64,000 nt of DNA from Salvia splendens (taxonomy: Eukaryota; Streptophyta; Magnoliopsida; Lamiales; Lamiaceae): the NCBI RefSeq assembly GCF_004379255.2, contig NC_056042.1:32281928-32345927 (forward strand), written 5' to 3'. Below are positions 36,001 through 47,423 of this stretch, one piece after another (the stretch's first letter is position 1; every line of letters begins with the position of its first letter). The position numbers and the translations under genes are program-made. The notes below the pieces were generated by a model. That model was not told the origin of the DNA. It saw only the letters and a list, made by a program, of their open reading frames with translations, and searched no databases.

Positions 36001-36239
36001 CAATATTACTAAATTTAAATTTGTGTTTAGCACATTTGAATTTTAGAAAACCGTCATTTACCCCATTCATTCTTGTCTTCTTAAATCAGCTAGATATGGA
36101 ACAAATGTAAGAGCAAGAAACTGTGGTAATAAACTGATGAGTAAATATATTTCTCTAAACAATTGGGGAAACCAGATTCCACAATATACAAATCAGTCGA
36201 ATCCAATCTCATCATCAACTTCATTCATTCATTCATATC

Positions 36240-36980
36240 TCAACTCATTATTTATGTCATGAGTAATCTTGAGATATCTACATATTCATATGCAACAAGT
36301 GTTCAACATGAACTATTCAATTTAATAAAATCAAGAACATCTTGAGAAGTTGCATATTATTAAATGAGTTCCAAATTGTCCCGACTTATCCGTGCCATTC
36401 TTATGTAACAACCCATTCATTATTAACTAATGCTACCTCCGCTCCTATCTAGTTGAGACGTTTCTTTTGGATACAAAGATTAAAGAAAATGTTTTTAGTT
36501 AGTTAAGTAGAGTGATAATAAAATAGGAGTGAGAAGTTAGTGAGATTAAGTATAGTGTATTTTTCCATAAAAGGAAACAAATGACTAGATTATAGTGAGA
36601 CGGTCCAAAAAAATACAACTCAACCATAGTGCGACTTAGGAAGTAAATCATGTTTGACTCTCTCTCTCTCTCTTTCTGTGCAACAAGAAACATGCTATCA
36701 CGATGAAGACACACTACCAAGAGAAGAAACAGAAAAGAAAAGGATTGAATTGATTTAGGAGGCACAAGCTGTCACATGCTACCAAATCTTTTTCTTATAG
36801 TAGCAGTAACCTCAAACACAATACTGACTCAAACATGTCTGCATATTAAAAGACATCAGGTTGATTCTCATTCCAACTGTACATATCATTCAAATAATAT
36901 GTAAGTCTTCCTTCAAAGTTCAAACCCATTGTTGGAGGTGGAAGGTCAGCTACACGAGCCCCCACATCACCCTTAACTTT
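36240..36980 (-). repeat. decayed duplicate of the vacuolar sorting receptor 3' flank
   Basis: 36270-36433 and 36810-36935 align by eye with 40385-40545 and 40600-40712, downstream of the receptor stop codon. Shared words include TAATCTTGAGAT, GTTGCA..TTATTAAA..GAGxTCCAAA, ACTAATGCTAC and CCATTGTTGGAG. No receptor exon is found next to it, so only the 3' flank was copied or has survived. Confidence 0.55.
36436..36643. mobile_element. Stowaway-type MITE with paralogous empty site
   Basis: The inverted ends are degenerate (CCTCCGCTCCTATCTAG and GTGCGACTTAGGAAG) with TA on both sides. The interior has AATGACT..AT.GTGAGACGGTCC-type Stowaway sequence. The paralogous flank at 40534-40545 reads ACTAATGCTACAACTAAC without the element, showing the target TA before insertion. 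Confidence 0.65.
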
Positions 36981-38215
36981 CAAGCACATTGCATATTATT
37001 GAGATATATATTCACATGTAAGTCATTTCACACCGAAAATTAATGTGAAGTAATTAAAACCTAACATGGTAATAAACAGATCTCTCATTCACACACTTAC
37101 TATCACCATTTGTTTTAGGATGAAACCACACTAGGGTTTGGTTGATATCCCCTTCATGGTAGAAGAACAGATCAACTAATATAGTTATAAAAACCTATTC
37201 CTTATATTTTAAGAGATTAATTAACATAATTTTCACACCTTTTCAATGTGGGAGAGGATACATCTTGTTAGAACACATCAGTACTTAAATTCAGTACCTA
37301 ATGTATCGCTCTTTGGATAACAACAAACACAAAGAGTGATGAAAACAGATTACATTTTGGAAATCAAGCTATTAGACTTAGTCTAAGATATGACTCATCA
37401 ATTCATATCTTTTACTTTGTATCATATCTGTCATATACTCAGGAACAAAACCATTTTGTCGTCACCAAATAATCCACATGTTGTATTTCAAATCTCAGAG
37501 TTTGTCCCTCAAATTATAATCCTAAATGAATAAATCTATGGTGCTATGTAAAATATGTTGATGTTGATTGTATATTGTGTGAGTTCATTTTCTAATGTCT
37601 GTAGGGCATTGCCTCAGTGCGTGTAGCGTCTATATTTGAAATCAAAAATTTCCAGGACATGAAAAGAAATACCAATTATAAATTTCATAATACTCTGTTG
37701 AATTATAATTGGAGCCTTTAGTTCCAAATCCAACATTTGGCACCACAAAAGTATTTGGATTTTGGATTTGAATCAAAATTTCAAATCTCTCAATTCCTCA
37801 ATTCGAATTCTATATCCAAAAATTATAGTATATGATTCTAGTTGCTTGTATGTTTTGTTATAAATTTCTTGTTTCTCCAATTTATGTAATAGAATTTATT
37901 ATCACTTGGTTTGTCACATGTACACCCAATATACACACTATGCACATTACTCATACTAGATGCACACACACTACACGCGCATTGCTCACAATATACACAT
38001 TGCCCTGACGATTAAGTAGGAAAGAAGATGATGGAATTCTTGTCTAATCACGCTCGGTCGATTGGGTGTTGAAAGGCGATTCTTGATTGCAAGTATTACA
38101 ACATGTCGTTTTATAATAGGCGTGGTTTCAGATTTTGTAGTATTTTAGCTCTTGAAAAATTGATCATTTGGTTTGTTTGATGAAATTTCGAGTGGTGAGT
38201 TGTTTTTCTTTGTTC
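36981..38215. other. AT-rich intergenic stretch
   Basis: No gene recognised. Repeated CACA-rich words (ACACACTA) occur at about 37920-38000. Confidence 0.35.
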
Positions 38216-38219
38216 TACA

Positions 38220-38814
38220 CAGTGCCCTGCTCGGACTGGTAGCGGCGCGTTGATAGGACTAAGAATCCTATCGTAGCAGAGAGTACTTCGAGCAACCTAT
38301 GATTCTCAAACTTGAAGAACAAAAGCGGCGAGAGAAGAGAGATATTGAAAATTAGGGTTGAGACAAAAAAGTATTTTATTACTTTAATTCTCAAAGGACT
38401 CGATCTATGGGAATTCTATTATATAGAATTCCCCCTGCTTGATTCGGACAATACGATTCGGGAAAGAATCAAGAAGAAAACCCGAAAAGATTTGACTCTA
38501 TCTTGCTATAAAATAATCGTTCCAAAAAAAAGGCAAAAAAGAACATAAATAAAAGGAAATAATCAAAAACAAATCTTCATGCATTAGTGAGACACGTAAT
38601 CGCGGTATTTCGCTGGCTTCGGTGCATTCCTCTTTGGTCTTTCCTTCGTGGGCTGCAAGGTTGGCTTGGTCTTGTTGTTCCTCTTGGGTTGGGGCTTGGT
38701 TTGTTGCTGAGTTGCTGCTGCTGATGCATTTGCCGGAGTCGGGGTAGACGCAGCAGGTTGCAAGGTTGGGATGTGTTCTGGAGATGAGTCCCTATCACGC
38801 GTGCTCTGGAACAT
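38220..38814 (-). pseudogene. possible retroelement polyprotein C-terminus and 3' end
   Basis: A minus-strand frame at 38584-38814 encodes a Pro/Gln/Lys-rich tail ending KRNAPKPAKYRDYV before the stop. This resembles the low-complexity C-termini of plant LTR-retrotransposon polyproteins. The A/T-rich trailer to about 38220 could be a 3' LTR remnant, but no second LTR is seen and the reverse transcriptase is absent. Confidence 0.35.
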
Positions 38815-38939
38815 ATACTTCTTCCCTCCTTAAATTTTGTTGCATTTTTTTCATTTCCGTCCGTCCCATAAAAAATTTGTCACATTTCACTTTTTACATA
38901 TAGTGGACCACTGGAACTCATATTCACTAACTCATTCGA

Positions 38940-38943
<4 letters not shown>

Positions 38944-38971
<28 letters not shown>
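38944..38971. repeat. (TA)n tract, left of element T1
   Basis: About 13 TA units directly abut the element at 38972. Confidence 0.85.
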
Positions 38972-38974
<3 letters not shown>

Positions 38975-39298
38975 ATAGGGATGTATTCATTTCCTTTTTG
39001 TATCTTTTCTCCTATTTCCTTCTTAATCTCAGCCTTACGATTTTGTCATCCGACGGTTAGATTGGTGCCACGTGTCATTTAATAATGCAGATTTTCAGTT
39101 GAATAATGCACACCGACTAATAATGCACCATTATAGTGTAATAATGCAGATTTTCAGTTGAATAATGCACACCGACTAATAATGCACCATTATAGTGTAA
39201 TAATGCAGATCATCTGGACCGTTAATGAATGAGATCTAACGGTCCATATTAAGAAGAATAAAGGATCTAAGTGATGAATAGGAGAATAACACTCCCCG
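38972..39298. mobile_element. (TA)n-flanked element T1, same family as 9741-11361
   Basis: The left edge GGGATAGGGATGTATTCATT and the right edge AGGAGAATAACACTCCCCGG match the two ends of 9741-11361 (in swapped order). Interior: two tandem 59-base units at about 39083-39206 with AATAATGCACACCGACTAAT. Placement inside a TA microsatellite resembles the rice Micron MITEs. Confidence 0.65.
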
Positions 39299-39315
39299 GT
39301 ATATATATATATATA
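39299..39315. repeat. (TA)n tract shared by elements T1 and T2
   Basis: About eight TA units separate the two elements, so one tract flanks both. Confidence 0.85.
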
Positions 39316-40028
39316 GTTGTGATCAATTGAGATTTTTTAGCCTAATTGAGAATTGAGATCCATTATTAGCCACTCATTTTTATTAAATGAGTGGTCCAGA
39401 ATTTACCACATGGAAAATATTTTTACATTAATTAATTGTGAAAGGGCAGAATGGTAATTTCATCATACATTTGATTTAATAAATATTTTTTATTTTTTAA
39501 AAAAAATTAATTTTTTTTTTGATTTTTGATTTTTTTTTTATTTTTTTTTATTTTTTTTGTCAACTACATATACAATTCATGTCAACTACACACATATAAT
39601 GTCAACTACATATACAATTCATGTCAACTGCACATATATAATGTCAACTACATATACGATTCATATCACCTATACACATATAATGTCAACTATAAGCTGT
39701 TGACATTTGATGTGCAGGCTATTGACATTTGATGTGCAGGGCTATTGACATTTGATGTGCAGGCTACACATCGTAGTTGACATCGCGTGAAAATTAAAAA
39801 AATTTTAAAAAATTTTTAAAAAAAATAAAAAATAAAAAAATAAATTTTTTTTAGTTGTTGACATTTTAATACGAGTTGTTGACATTTGATATTCTGGCTA
39901 TTGAAATGAAATGACGATAATACCCTTAGTTGATATAATCTACTTGTAGTTGACATTTCAAAATGAGTGGCTGAAAATGCATCTCAATTCTCAATTAAGC
40001 TAAAAAATCTCAACCTAACAAGACCCTA
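39316..40028. mobile_element. (TA)n-flanked inverted-repeat element T2
   Basis: Terminal inverted repeats of about 70 bases: left GTTGTGATCAATTGAGATTT onward, right the complement of AGGGTCTTGTTAGGTTGAGA onward, sharing GAGATTTTTTAGC and AATTGAGAATTGAGAT. The interior has direct repeats built on GTCAACTACATATACAATTC (39560-39690) and on TGACATTTGATGTGCAGG (39698-39760). Non-coding. Confidence 0.7.
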
Positions 40029-40044
40029 TATATATATATATATG
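40029..40044. repeat. (TA)n tract, right of element T2
   Basis: About eight TA units between T2 and the right half of the split Stowaway MITE. Confidence 0.85.
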
Positions 40045-40738
40045 ACACACTCTCCACTAATTTTTTCCAATTCACTTTCTATAACATTTTTTAAAATTCG
40101 TGTCCGATCAAAATGTAATAATTTTTGAGGGACAGATGGAGTAAAAAAAATCATGCAGCCGCCGACGGCTACATGGCAGCCGGCATTTCAGCAGAGATTG
40201 TGACAAACTATTTTGTGTTATGTTGTTCCATATTATAAAAATTTACTAGTAACTTATTTTGATTTATTATTTATCTACATGAAATTTTAGCGTAGAATTT
40301 TATTATTAAAGATGTACATTAAATATATCGAACACTAAGCGTAACAATAAGCATCACACAACACACTCAAAGCCTCTACTAATCTTGAGATGTATGAATA
40401 AATTGTGCAAAAATACTGAACATTATTTCATCTAATAAAACACAAAAGTTGCAGCTTATTAAAATGAGCTCCAAACACACCATTTTAATCCGTGGCATAC
40501 GGCAACATACATACCATTATTGACTACTACACACTAATGCTACAACTAACAATGTTCGAACTCACCCTGCATCAACAAACATCCAAGATACACGGCCCCG
40601 ACTCAGGCATTCGCATGCATAAACTCGTCACGTTGATCTCATCGTATCTATAATCAACAAATCGTTCCAAAACTATATGAATTCGACCTTCAAAACCATT
40701 GTTGGAGATACAAGGTGCCATTGCATTGAGAACCACGG

Positions 40739-43700
40739 TCAAGCACGATCTATATCCACGTGATTTGGTACTTCGTTCTGGCTGTCCAGAGGCATGTATT
40801 GGGCCATTATAGCCCTAATCTCCGAGTCCATATACGACTGAAGAGGAAAACATATTTTACTAGTAAGATGGTTGAGACTCGAATACGCTTCAACTACATA
40901 TAGTTCTTAGTCATGAAGCAGCTAGGAATTCGTAGGAAAGTGATGGATAGATCGAAAAAACTTACCCTCAGCCTCTGTTTGTACACAAGATAACCACCAC
41001 CACCGGCTAAACCCAATACGATCAAAACAAGCCAAACAGCGCCCCAACCATACTTCACCTCGGAAGCACTCGTACCTGCACAAATAATGAAATACGAATG
41101 AAATGAGGAAAACTCATATAGATAGATAGATAGTACTCCCTCCGTCCCACAAGAATATGCACTCTTTCCTTTTTAATCTGTCCCACAAGAATATGCACTT
41201 TCCAATTTTAGAAACTCTTTTCTCTCTAATGAGGTGACACTCATTTCCCACTAACAATACTTTAATTATTTTTTCTCTCTACCTCTCTTACTTCACCAAT
41301 TTTGCATTAAAACTTGTGTCGAGCCCAAAATGCATATTCTTTGGGGACGGAGGGAGTAAAAGACAATTCTTGGAGTCGAACTTACTGATGCAGGTATCTT
41401 GGTCCCTCATATATAGCAGGCCGCTACTACAAGTGCACTCGTAGCTCCCCCATGTGTTTCTGCAGTTGCATTCGTTGCATTGACAAGCTTTCTTCTCCTT
41501 ACATTCATTAATATCTGTGTGTTAAAACGTAAAAGGTTATAAATTGTGAGAAGGTGTTTACTTTGCATGAAAAACAAGAACAGAATTGCTCAAAAAAGCA
41601 TAGACAAAGCGATGAAAAAGACGATTGCTAACAAGCTTAATGTTATAAAATATGACTCACCATTTCATGTCTTTCTTTTTCTATACCTTGTTTTTAAGTT
41701 ACTCGGAAAAAAATATTCTTTTGGCATCAACAGATTGCTCAAAATTTGTATGGGATGTTGATCTTGAAAAATATTGAAGCTGTCATGTAATCGAAAAGAT
41801 TGCAAATTCTAGCAAATATTGTAAATTCTTTATTTAATTTGGTTCACATAGTTGTATTAGGTGGGGCAGTATTGGGTTAATAGAACCGTCTAGCATGGTG
41901 AACTGAGCTTCAAAGCAACATAAGAAAGTTGTGCAGAAAGTTCTTTACCTTCACAATGTTTAACACCGTCACCTTTGAATCCAGGAGGGCATTTGCATTT
42001 TCCATCATCACTATCCTGTTAAAAATGTACTAAAAAATTCATTCGTATCCAACTAAAAAGCTTCGCATGATGACACAGTTTTAAGGTTAACTAACCACAC
42101 AAGCAGAGAAAGTGACCCCATCTCTCTTTTCACCCCAGCAGCCTCCGTTATTTATTCTGCATCGACCAGGCCCACTTGCTGCACAAGCAGAACGAATGTG
42201 AGTAGTTTTCGATGCTCAAAGGGGCAAGATAAGTTAGTCCATCCAAACTACTTGGTACTCACATTTGGCAAACAAATAAACAACAATGATCCTTAACATA
42301 CCAGAACAAGATCTGTAACCATCTCCCCTGAATTGCACGCCGTTAACTACTGGGCATTCACACACTCTTCCTCGAAATGTGTCCTGAACACCAAATATGT
42401 AAGAAAAGGAAAAACCTGAGACAAAACAATATTTATTTTTATTAAAAAAAATCACCTTGCAAGCTGTAACATTTGCTGCCTTGTCTTCCCAGCAGCCACC
42501 GTTATTGTGCAAGCACTCATTTGTTTCTACATCTGCAGCTAGAGAGTATCAGTTTCGATTTCACAGTCATATAATCGCACTCAACCTTTTAATTACTCAG
42601 GAAAAGCATACCGCCATTTAAACAAACAGATGGCTCCGTAGTTTCTTCAAAACCAGCACATATAGCTTTCAAGACAGCACCTTTCTCCAACTTCCCTGAA
42701 AGCAGGCACGTCAAGAGAAGGTGGTATTTGACTATCTTGATGCATTTCTACATAAGGTTGCTAACAGACCTCGATACTGGCGATTGTTCACGACAAGGGT
42801 AGGCAAAATGGTTACATCTCCACGCGATCCTTTACCAATCTACAATTTGGCATTTGAAATGATTGTTAACAGGCAATTACATAATACAAAGACTATTTTC
42901 CCAAAAGAGATGTTCAAACACTCACTTGAGCTTCCTGCTCTTCTTTCAGAACTGGATTGTCCGCATCAGCATCTGGGTCGCCCATGCACTTTTCAATTTT
43001 ACTCCGATCAAGACCTGATACAGAAGCAATCATAAGATAATTTCATTTTGTGGTAAACCAACATGTTTATGAACAAAGAGTGGAGTCTACCTAAAGATTT
43101 GATAACCTCTTCGGCACACTCCTTGCCGTATTTCTTCTCCTTCATGGGACATCTGATATGGAAGTCAGTAACATAGTCCCACCAAATCCACGGCTTTCGG
43201 GTCTCATTTGCCACTCTGAAAACACATAGCTGTCTCAAGTTCTCAAGCACCACATCTTTTCCATCATAACCAGAGCTGAAATCTTGCTCCGGGTCCGGAG
43301 CACAGTATCGCCCATGGTTGAGGCATTGCGACTTGCATTGCTTGCTCACAGTGAACGCCTCAGGGCAGTACCACGTGATATAGTGCGGAGTAAACTGAGT
43401 ATAGCCACCTTGCTCGAGCATTAGAGCTGCACCCTTAAAATCCTTCAAGAACTCCATCAACATATCACACTTAACCCCACACTCGTCATTGCTGTTTGTC
43501 CACAGTTCATACTCCACTCGTTCATCCGGGTGGGGGACGGATTCCCTCCAGTCGAGGTTCACATTCACCATATCTCCATTACCAAGTGCTTTCTTTAGCT
43601 GCTCACCGAAAGCCTTATCAACCAGCGCAGAAGGTACTGTTATATTCGCAATATACTCTGCAGCTGCACGATCCTCTTCTGGTGAGTCCATCGTGATCAA

Positions 43701-44443
43701 TGGCTCTTCGCGGTGGTCAGCCACTAGAACAGCAGCTGCACCAGCATTCTGAGCATTCCAAACTTTCAAAGCAAAGAAGCAATCTGCAACAAAGAGTATA
43801 ACACCATAAACTCCCCAACTCCTCTGTTCAATAAGCTAAACTAACTACAGAAACTTCCTAAATCAAGAATGCCTCAGCAATCACAAGACAGGGAATCTTG
43901 AAATTACTTGAAACAGAAACTATCTCAACAATCACAAGGGTATATCAGGAAATAAATTAGTTTACCTAAATTAAACCGCCAAGCACAAAGCTGAAAATCA
44001 CATGAAACCCCCCTAAAAAGATGCCAATTTGAAGGAGAGGTATGCATGCTAATTAACTAACTCAACCTCAATTACAAAAGATGCCATAAATTAAATACCA
44101 AAAAACAAGAAATTGAACAAAACACACAAATACCTCCACGATCAACAAGCACAAAGGTGGGTAAAGCTCCAGGCTTGGACTTGAAAGAAATCCCAGAATC
44201 TTCAAATTTTTGGCAGCCCTTTCTATTATCCTTTGGATACACCACAGTTCCAGCCATGCTTCCACCATATTGCGGAATCCCAAAGTTGCCGATGGCACTA
44301 TCGTAATTTCCCTTAATGCTTTCCGGCGACAGCACTTTCAGGCTGTTCTTCTCCACCAGAAACCGACCCATCGCTGATTCCGCCCAAATCAGAAGCAGAA
44401 AAGGCAGCAAGATTGCAGCTTTCGATCTTCCACAACGCCCCAT
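40739..44443 (-). CDS. VSR: vacuolar sorting receptor (VSR/BP-80 family)
   Basis: Twelve exons on the minus strand, all GT-AG and frame-consistent: 44443-44134, 43783-43091, 43014-42926, 42839-42770, 42695-42612, 42532-42456, 42383-42302, 42178-42096, 42015-41949, 41514-41386, 41075-40966, 40837-40739. The product is 630 residues, normal for the family. Order: signal peptide (about 1-26), protease-associated domain (about 50-170), central cargo-binding region, EGF-like repeats (about 416-560, calcium-binding DINEC at 519-523), one membrane span (about 571-593), and a short cytosolic tail with [21 protein letters not shown] (612-615) is the tyrosine sorting signal read by AP adaptors. These type I receptors carry proteins with NPIR-like or C-terminal signals between Golgi/TGN and prevacuolar compartment. 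The start ATG is the first in frame with the signal peptide; an upstream TTG is not used. Intron 10 holds a MITE. Exact VSR number not assigned. Confidence 0.95.
41136..41356. mobile_element. Stowaway MITE inside VSR intron 10
   Basis: CTCCCTCCGTCCCACAAGAA at the left, inverted GGGGACGGAGGGAG at the right, TA duplicated at 41134-41135 and 41357-41358. The word CCACAAGAATATGCACT occurs twice near the left. Splice sites of the intron are outside the element. Confidence 0.85.
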
Positions 44444-44955
44444 TTGCTGCAACAAGCGAGAATGCCAGGATTTTGTTTGTGTTCGGGGATTTTTTGCTAG
44501 ATTTCTTGCTAAAGCTAGAACACGCAGTGAGTGTGTGTCTATGCGTGAGGCTTCTAGGGTGTGGAGAGTGGAAAATGGTGGAAATCCTAGCTAACAAAGA
44601 GTAAATAAACAGTGGAGATTTTGATGGAGTTGTCTGTTTGTGTCTTGATAGTGGAGCTAGAGACACGTTTTTGGTGATTCATGGAGTAATTTATTTTCGA
44701 ATTGAATATCTAATCAAAAAACAACACGAATACAGTTGGGTTTAATGTTTTATCCAAATCTATTAACTTGAACAAAATTTAATCCATTGGCGAAAATAGT
44801 TTTCTGTTTTCAGTGAAAAGCAGACGCCCGAAAAATAAAAAACAAATCCTTCTATTTTTTTTTTTAAATAGAATAGCTTTGTTTTTAATTCGGGAAACAA
44901 TGAAAGAATATTCAAGTAATTTTATCAAAATAATAAATTAGAACAGTATTTTTTT
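44444..44955. other. VSR 5' flank
   Basis: Upstream region of the minus-strand receptor gene, probably including its 5' UTR up to about 44600. No TATA box stands out. No other gene is seen. Confidence 0.4.
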
Positions 44956-46010
44956 GAGATTTCAGAAAAAAGGGGCTCAATTAGTAGGCTTTTCGAAATT
45001 TGGGATTAAATTCGTTGACCTTTCGAAATATGGGACCGTAGCGTGTGAATTTTTCGAAATAAGGTATTTTCAATTTTTTATGTATTTTTACTTCTTTTTT
45101 AATATTATTTCTTTCACTATATTTATCAATTGACCAGTATCCCTAATATTTTTTAACACAATTTTTTATTTATTTTATTCCATCAACCACATCTCCAGCT
45201 CTTAACCCTCCCACGCTCTCATGGCAGAAAACGCCCATTTCAATTCCTCCGCCCATCAAGGCCAAATTCTTTCACAATTGCATAAACCATTTGCTAATCT
45301 AACTGATCTAACTGTAAATGTCCCACCATCCAATTTCAATTTTTTTTCATGTATTTGCATTCATGTAATCTGCAAATTAAATCAAACCTTAAAGAACACG
45401 GAATTGAATTAAGAATTTAACTGGGAAAAATGAGGCAGTTCGAGCTGGAATGGCACCGAGCAGCAGTTGTAATATACGCCTGCTGGAGGCAGCGGCGAAC
45501 TGCGACAGCAGCGGTTTGACTGCGGACTGCAGTAGCAGCTGCCCTCGGAGGACAGAAGGCAACCCGTAACGAAGAAGAAGAGGCGCCGAGATCTTCTTTT
45601 GTGAGAGGAGATCGAAAGGAAAAAGAGCGGGAGATCGAGAATCTAGTGTGCCGGACAGAGGACGCAATCGTGTTAAGACGGAGGAATTTGAGTTTTTCTA
45701 ATTGAATTTCTTTTAGATGGATCATCGGAGAGAAAGGGTGGACGACAACGAAGGGGAGGAGGAAAATGAGGGTGGCGGTGGTAATTTATAAAATTGGAGT
45801 TAAAAAAATTTAAATTGTACTATAAATATTAGGGGTAATTTGGTTAATTTGTAAATATTATAATAGAAATAATAAGTGAAAATAAATTAAAATTTGAAAA
45901 TCCCATGTTCCGAAAAATTCGCACGCCACGATCCCATATTTCAAAAGGTCAACGAATTTAATCTCAAATTTTGAAAGGCTTGCAAATTGAGCCCCTTTTT
46001 CCGAAATCTC
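44956..46010. mobile_element. long-TIR element, Pack-MULE-like
   Basis: Terminal inverted repeats of about 130 bases begin GAGATTTCAGAAAAAAGGGG (left) and GAGATTTCGGAAAAAGGGGC (right, inverted), and continue with TTAAATTCGTTGACCTTT in both. Long TIRs fit Mutator-like elements, but no nine-base target duplication is clear. The interior (45180-45790) is much richer in GC and includes CTGCTGGAGGCAGCGGCGAA-type sequence and open frames on the minus strand (45389-45725) without a known domain. No transposase is present. Captured host sequence is one explanation. Confidence 0.6.
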
Positions 46011-46990
46011 TCATTTTTCTTTAATGGTAATTGAAATCAATAATCATTATATAAGTTTAGTTAGTTATTGGTTTTAAATCATTGAATTGGGCCTATCGTT
46101 CAAATCATTGAATTTGTTTTAGTCTATTTTCTAGGGTGGTGTTGGATATCCAAAATAAAATAAATATAATTTAAGATTGAGTTGTGAGGGTTAATTATGA
46201 CTAGTTATTCCATGATTATCTATTTAGGATTGAGTTGACTAATTGAATCTCATGAATCAAACACACTATATATTTAATCTTGTAACAATTTTGCAACCCA
46301 AAAACTCCCTAGGATTACTATAAAAATGTAGTGACTCGATACCGACTGAAATAATATTAAAACCCTCAAAAATAAAATTAATGTTCTAGAACTAAACTAT
46401 TGTATGGTCTAGGAGTTTGAAAGATACTTTTATAGTTGTATATTTATAGAGGTTGCTATCTCCACTTATGTAATTGTTTCAACGTGTTTCTCGTGGGTAT
46501 TAGTCATGAGACTGACATCTTTTATCTTTGGTAAAATGTCAGATTAAGTAAAGATAAGCCTAAAATATATACAACTTAGGTGAACAAATAATCGTGTAAA
46601 ACGTCATTTTTAGTCATTCTTTTCTTTAAAATTTACTTTGACTCTTTCATAGTTCTATTATTTCCTTCAAACAAGTTGATTTTTTTTTTAATTCAGAGCA
46701 AAGGAATGTATATCGTATAGCAATCACAACAATCACCAACGACTATCATTCGTCCAAAAAAAACTGAATTTCAAACTCATTTAATATTATTTGTCCGCTA
46801 ATAAATATTTCATTTTTATGTATTGGAGTTTTAAAATTTTGTTTGACTTTATAAAAAAATAATAATCGAAAAAGTTAGTTGAGTTGAGTCGTATTTTTGC
46901 AAATTAATTTTATAATAAAATAGTGAGCTAGCGAAATGTGAAATCAAACGGCAAATTGATGGAGTAATTCTCGAAGCTCAATCAATAAAA
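46011..46990. other. AT-rich intergenic stretch
   Basis: No gene recognised. 46770-46970 ends CAAATTGATGGAGTAATTC and may be a badly decayed Stowaway MITE. Confidence 0.35.
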
Positions 46991-47008
46991 TTAGAATGAT
47001 AAGTTAAT
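46991..47008. repeat. 18-bp target site duplication of the SINE (partner 47250-47267)
   Basis: TTAGAATGATAAGTTAAT occurs identically on both sides of the SINE, the length expected for LINE-driven retroposition. Confidence 0.9.
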
Positions 47009-47010
47009 TT

Positions 47011-47249
47011 GCCCGCACGGGCTTAACTCAGTTGGTTACTGGGTGGTAGATTGTCCCTAAGCAGACAGGATCGAATGCTGGCAGCCGCAGTGTGGGAGTT
47101 TCACCACTGTGGTGGCTCCTTGTGTGCTGGTTACCAGTGTAAGTTCCTCCCACCTAATGGGCCGCTGAGGTACCGTGTTTGAACCCCTCCATAGCGATGT
47201 CGGGCCGGGTTATGGGGGCGCCTGGGGTGAGCGAATCACCTTTTGTCCC
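47011..47249 (+). mobile_element. tRNA-derived SINE
   Basis: The 5' part resembles a tRNA gene: GGCTTAACTCAGTTGGTTAC matches the internal A box and GGATCGAATGC the B box of RNA polymerase III promoters. A GC-rich body unrelated to tRNA follows, ending CACCTTTTGTCCC. The perfect 18-base direct repeats outside it prove insertion and suggest recent mobility. It encodes no protein; the family uses reverse transcriptase from a LINE. Confidence 0.85.
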
Positions 47250-47423
47250 TTAGAATGATAAGTTAATCATATGAGTGTGAGTGTGACATATCAACTCTTT
47301 TGGTCGTACTACTATTATTATATTACTCTCATTCACGATGGCGTACGTGTATGGAAGAGGTTGAGAGGAGAAATCACGTTCTCCACCTGCCCAATTTATT
47401 GAAATCGATAGTAGGATAAGTAA

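Larger units (their letters stand above)
38856..40142. mobile_element. Stowaway-type MITE split by two (TA)n-flanked elements
   Basis: The left part (38856-38943, with TCCGTCCGTCCCATAAAAAA and CACATTTCACTTTTTACATA) and right part (40045-40142, ending GAGGGACAGATGGAGTA) are the two halves of one CTCCGTCCC-type Stowaway MITE, normally about 230 bases. Between them, inside what would be its central TA-rich tract, sit 38972-39298 and 39316-40028. Confidence 0.6.

Noticed and set aside
41546..41761. Open frame within VSR intron 9
   Set aside because: Intronic AT-rich sequence with no domain; the flanking splice sites and VSR frame explain the region.
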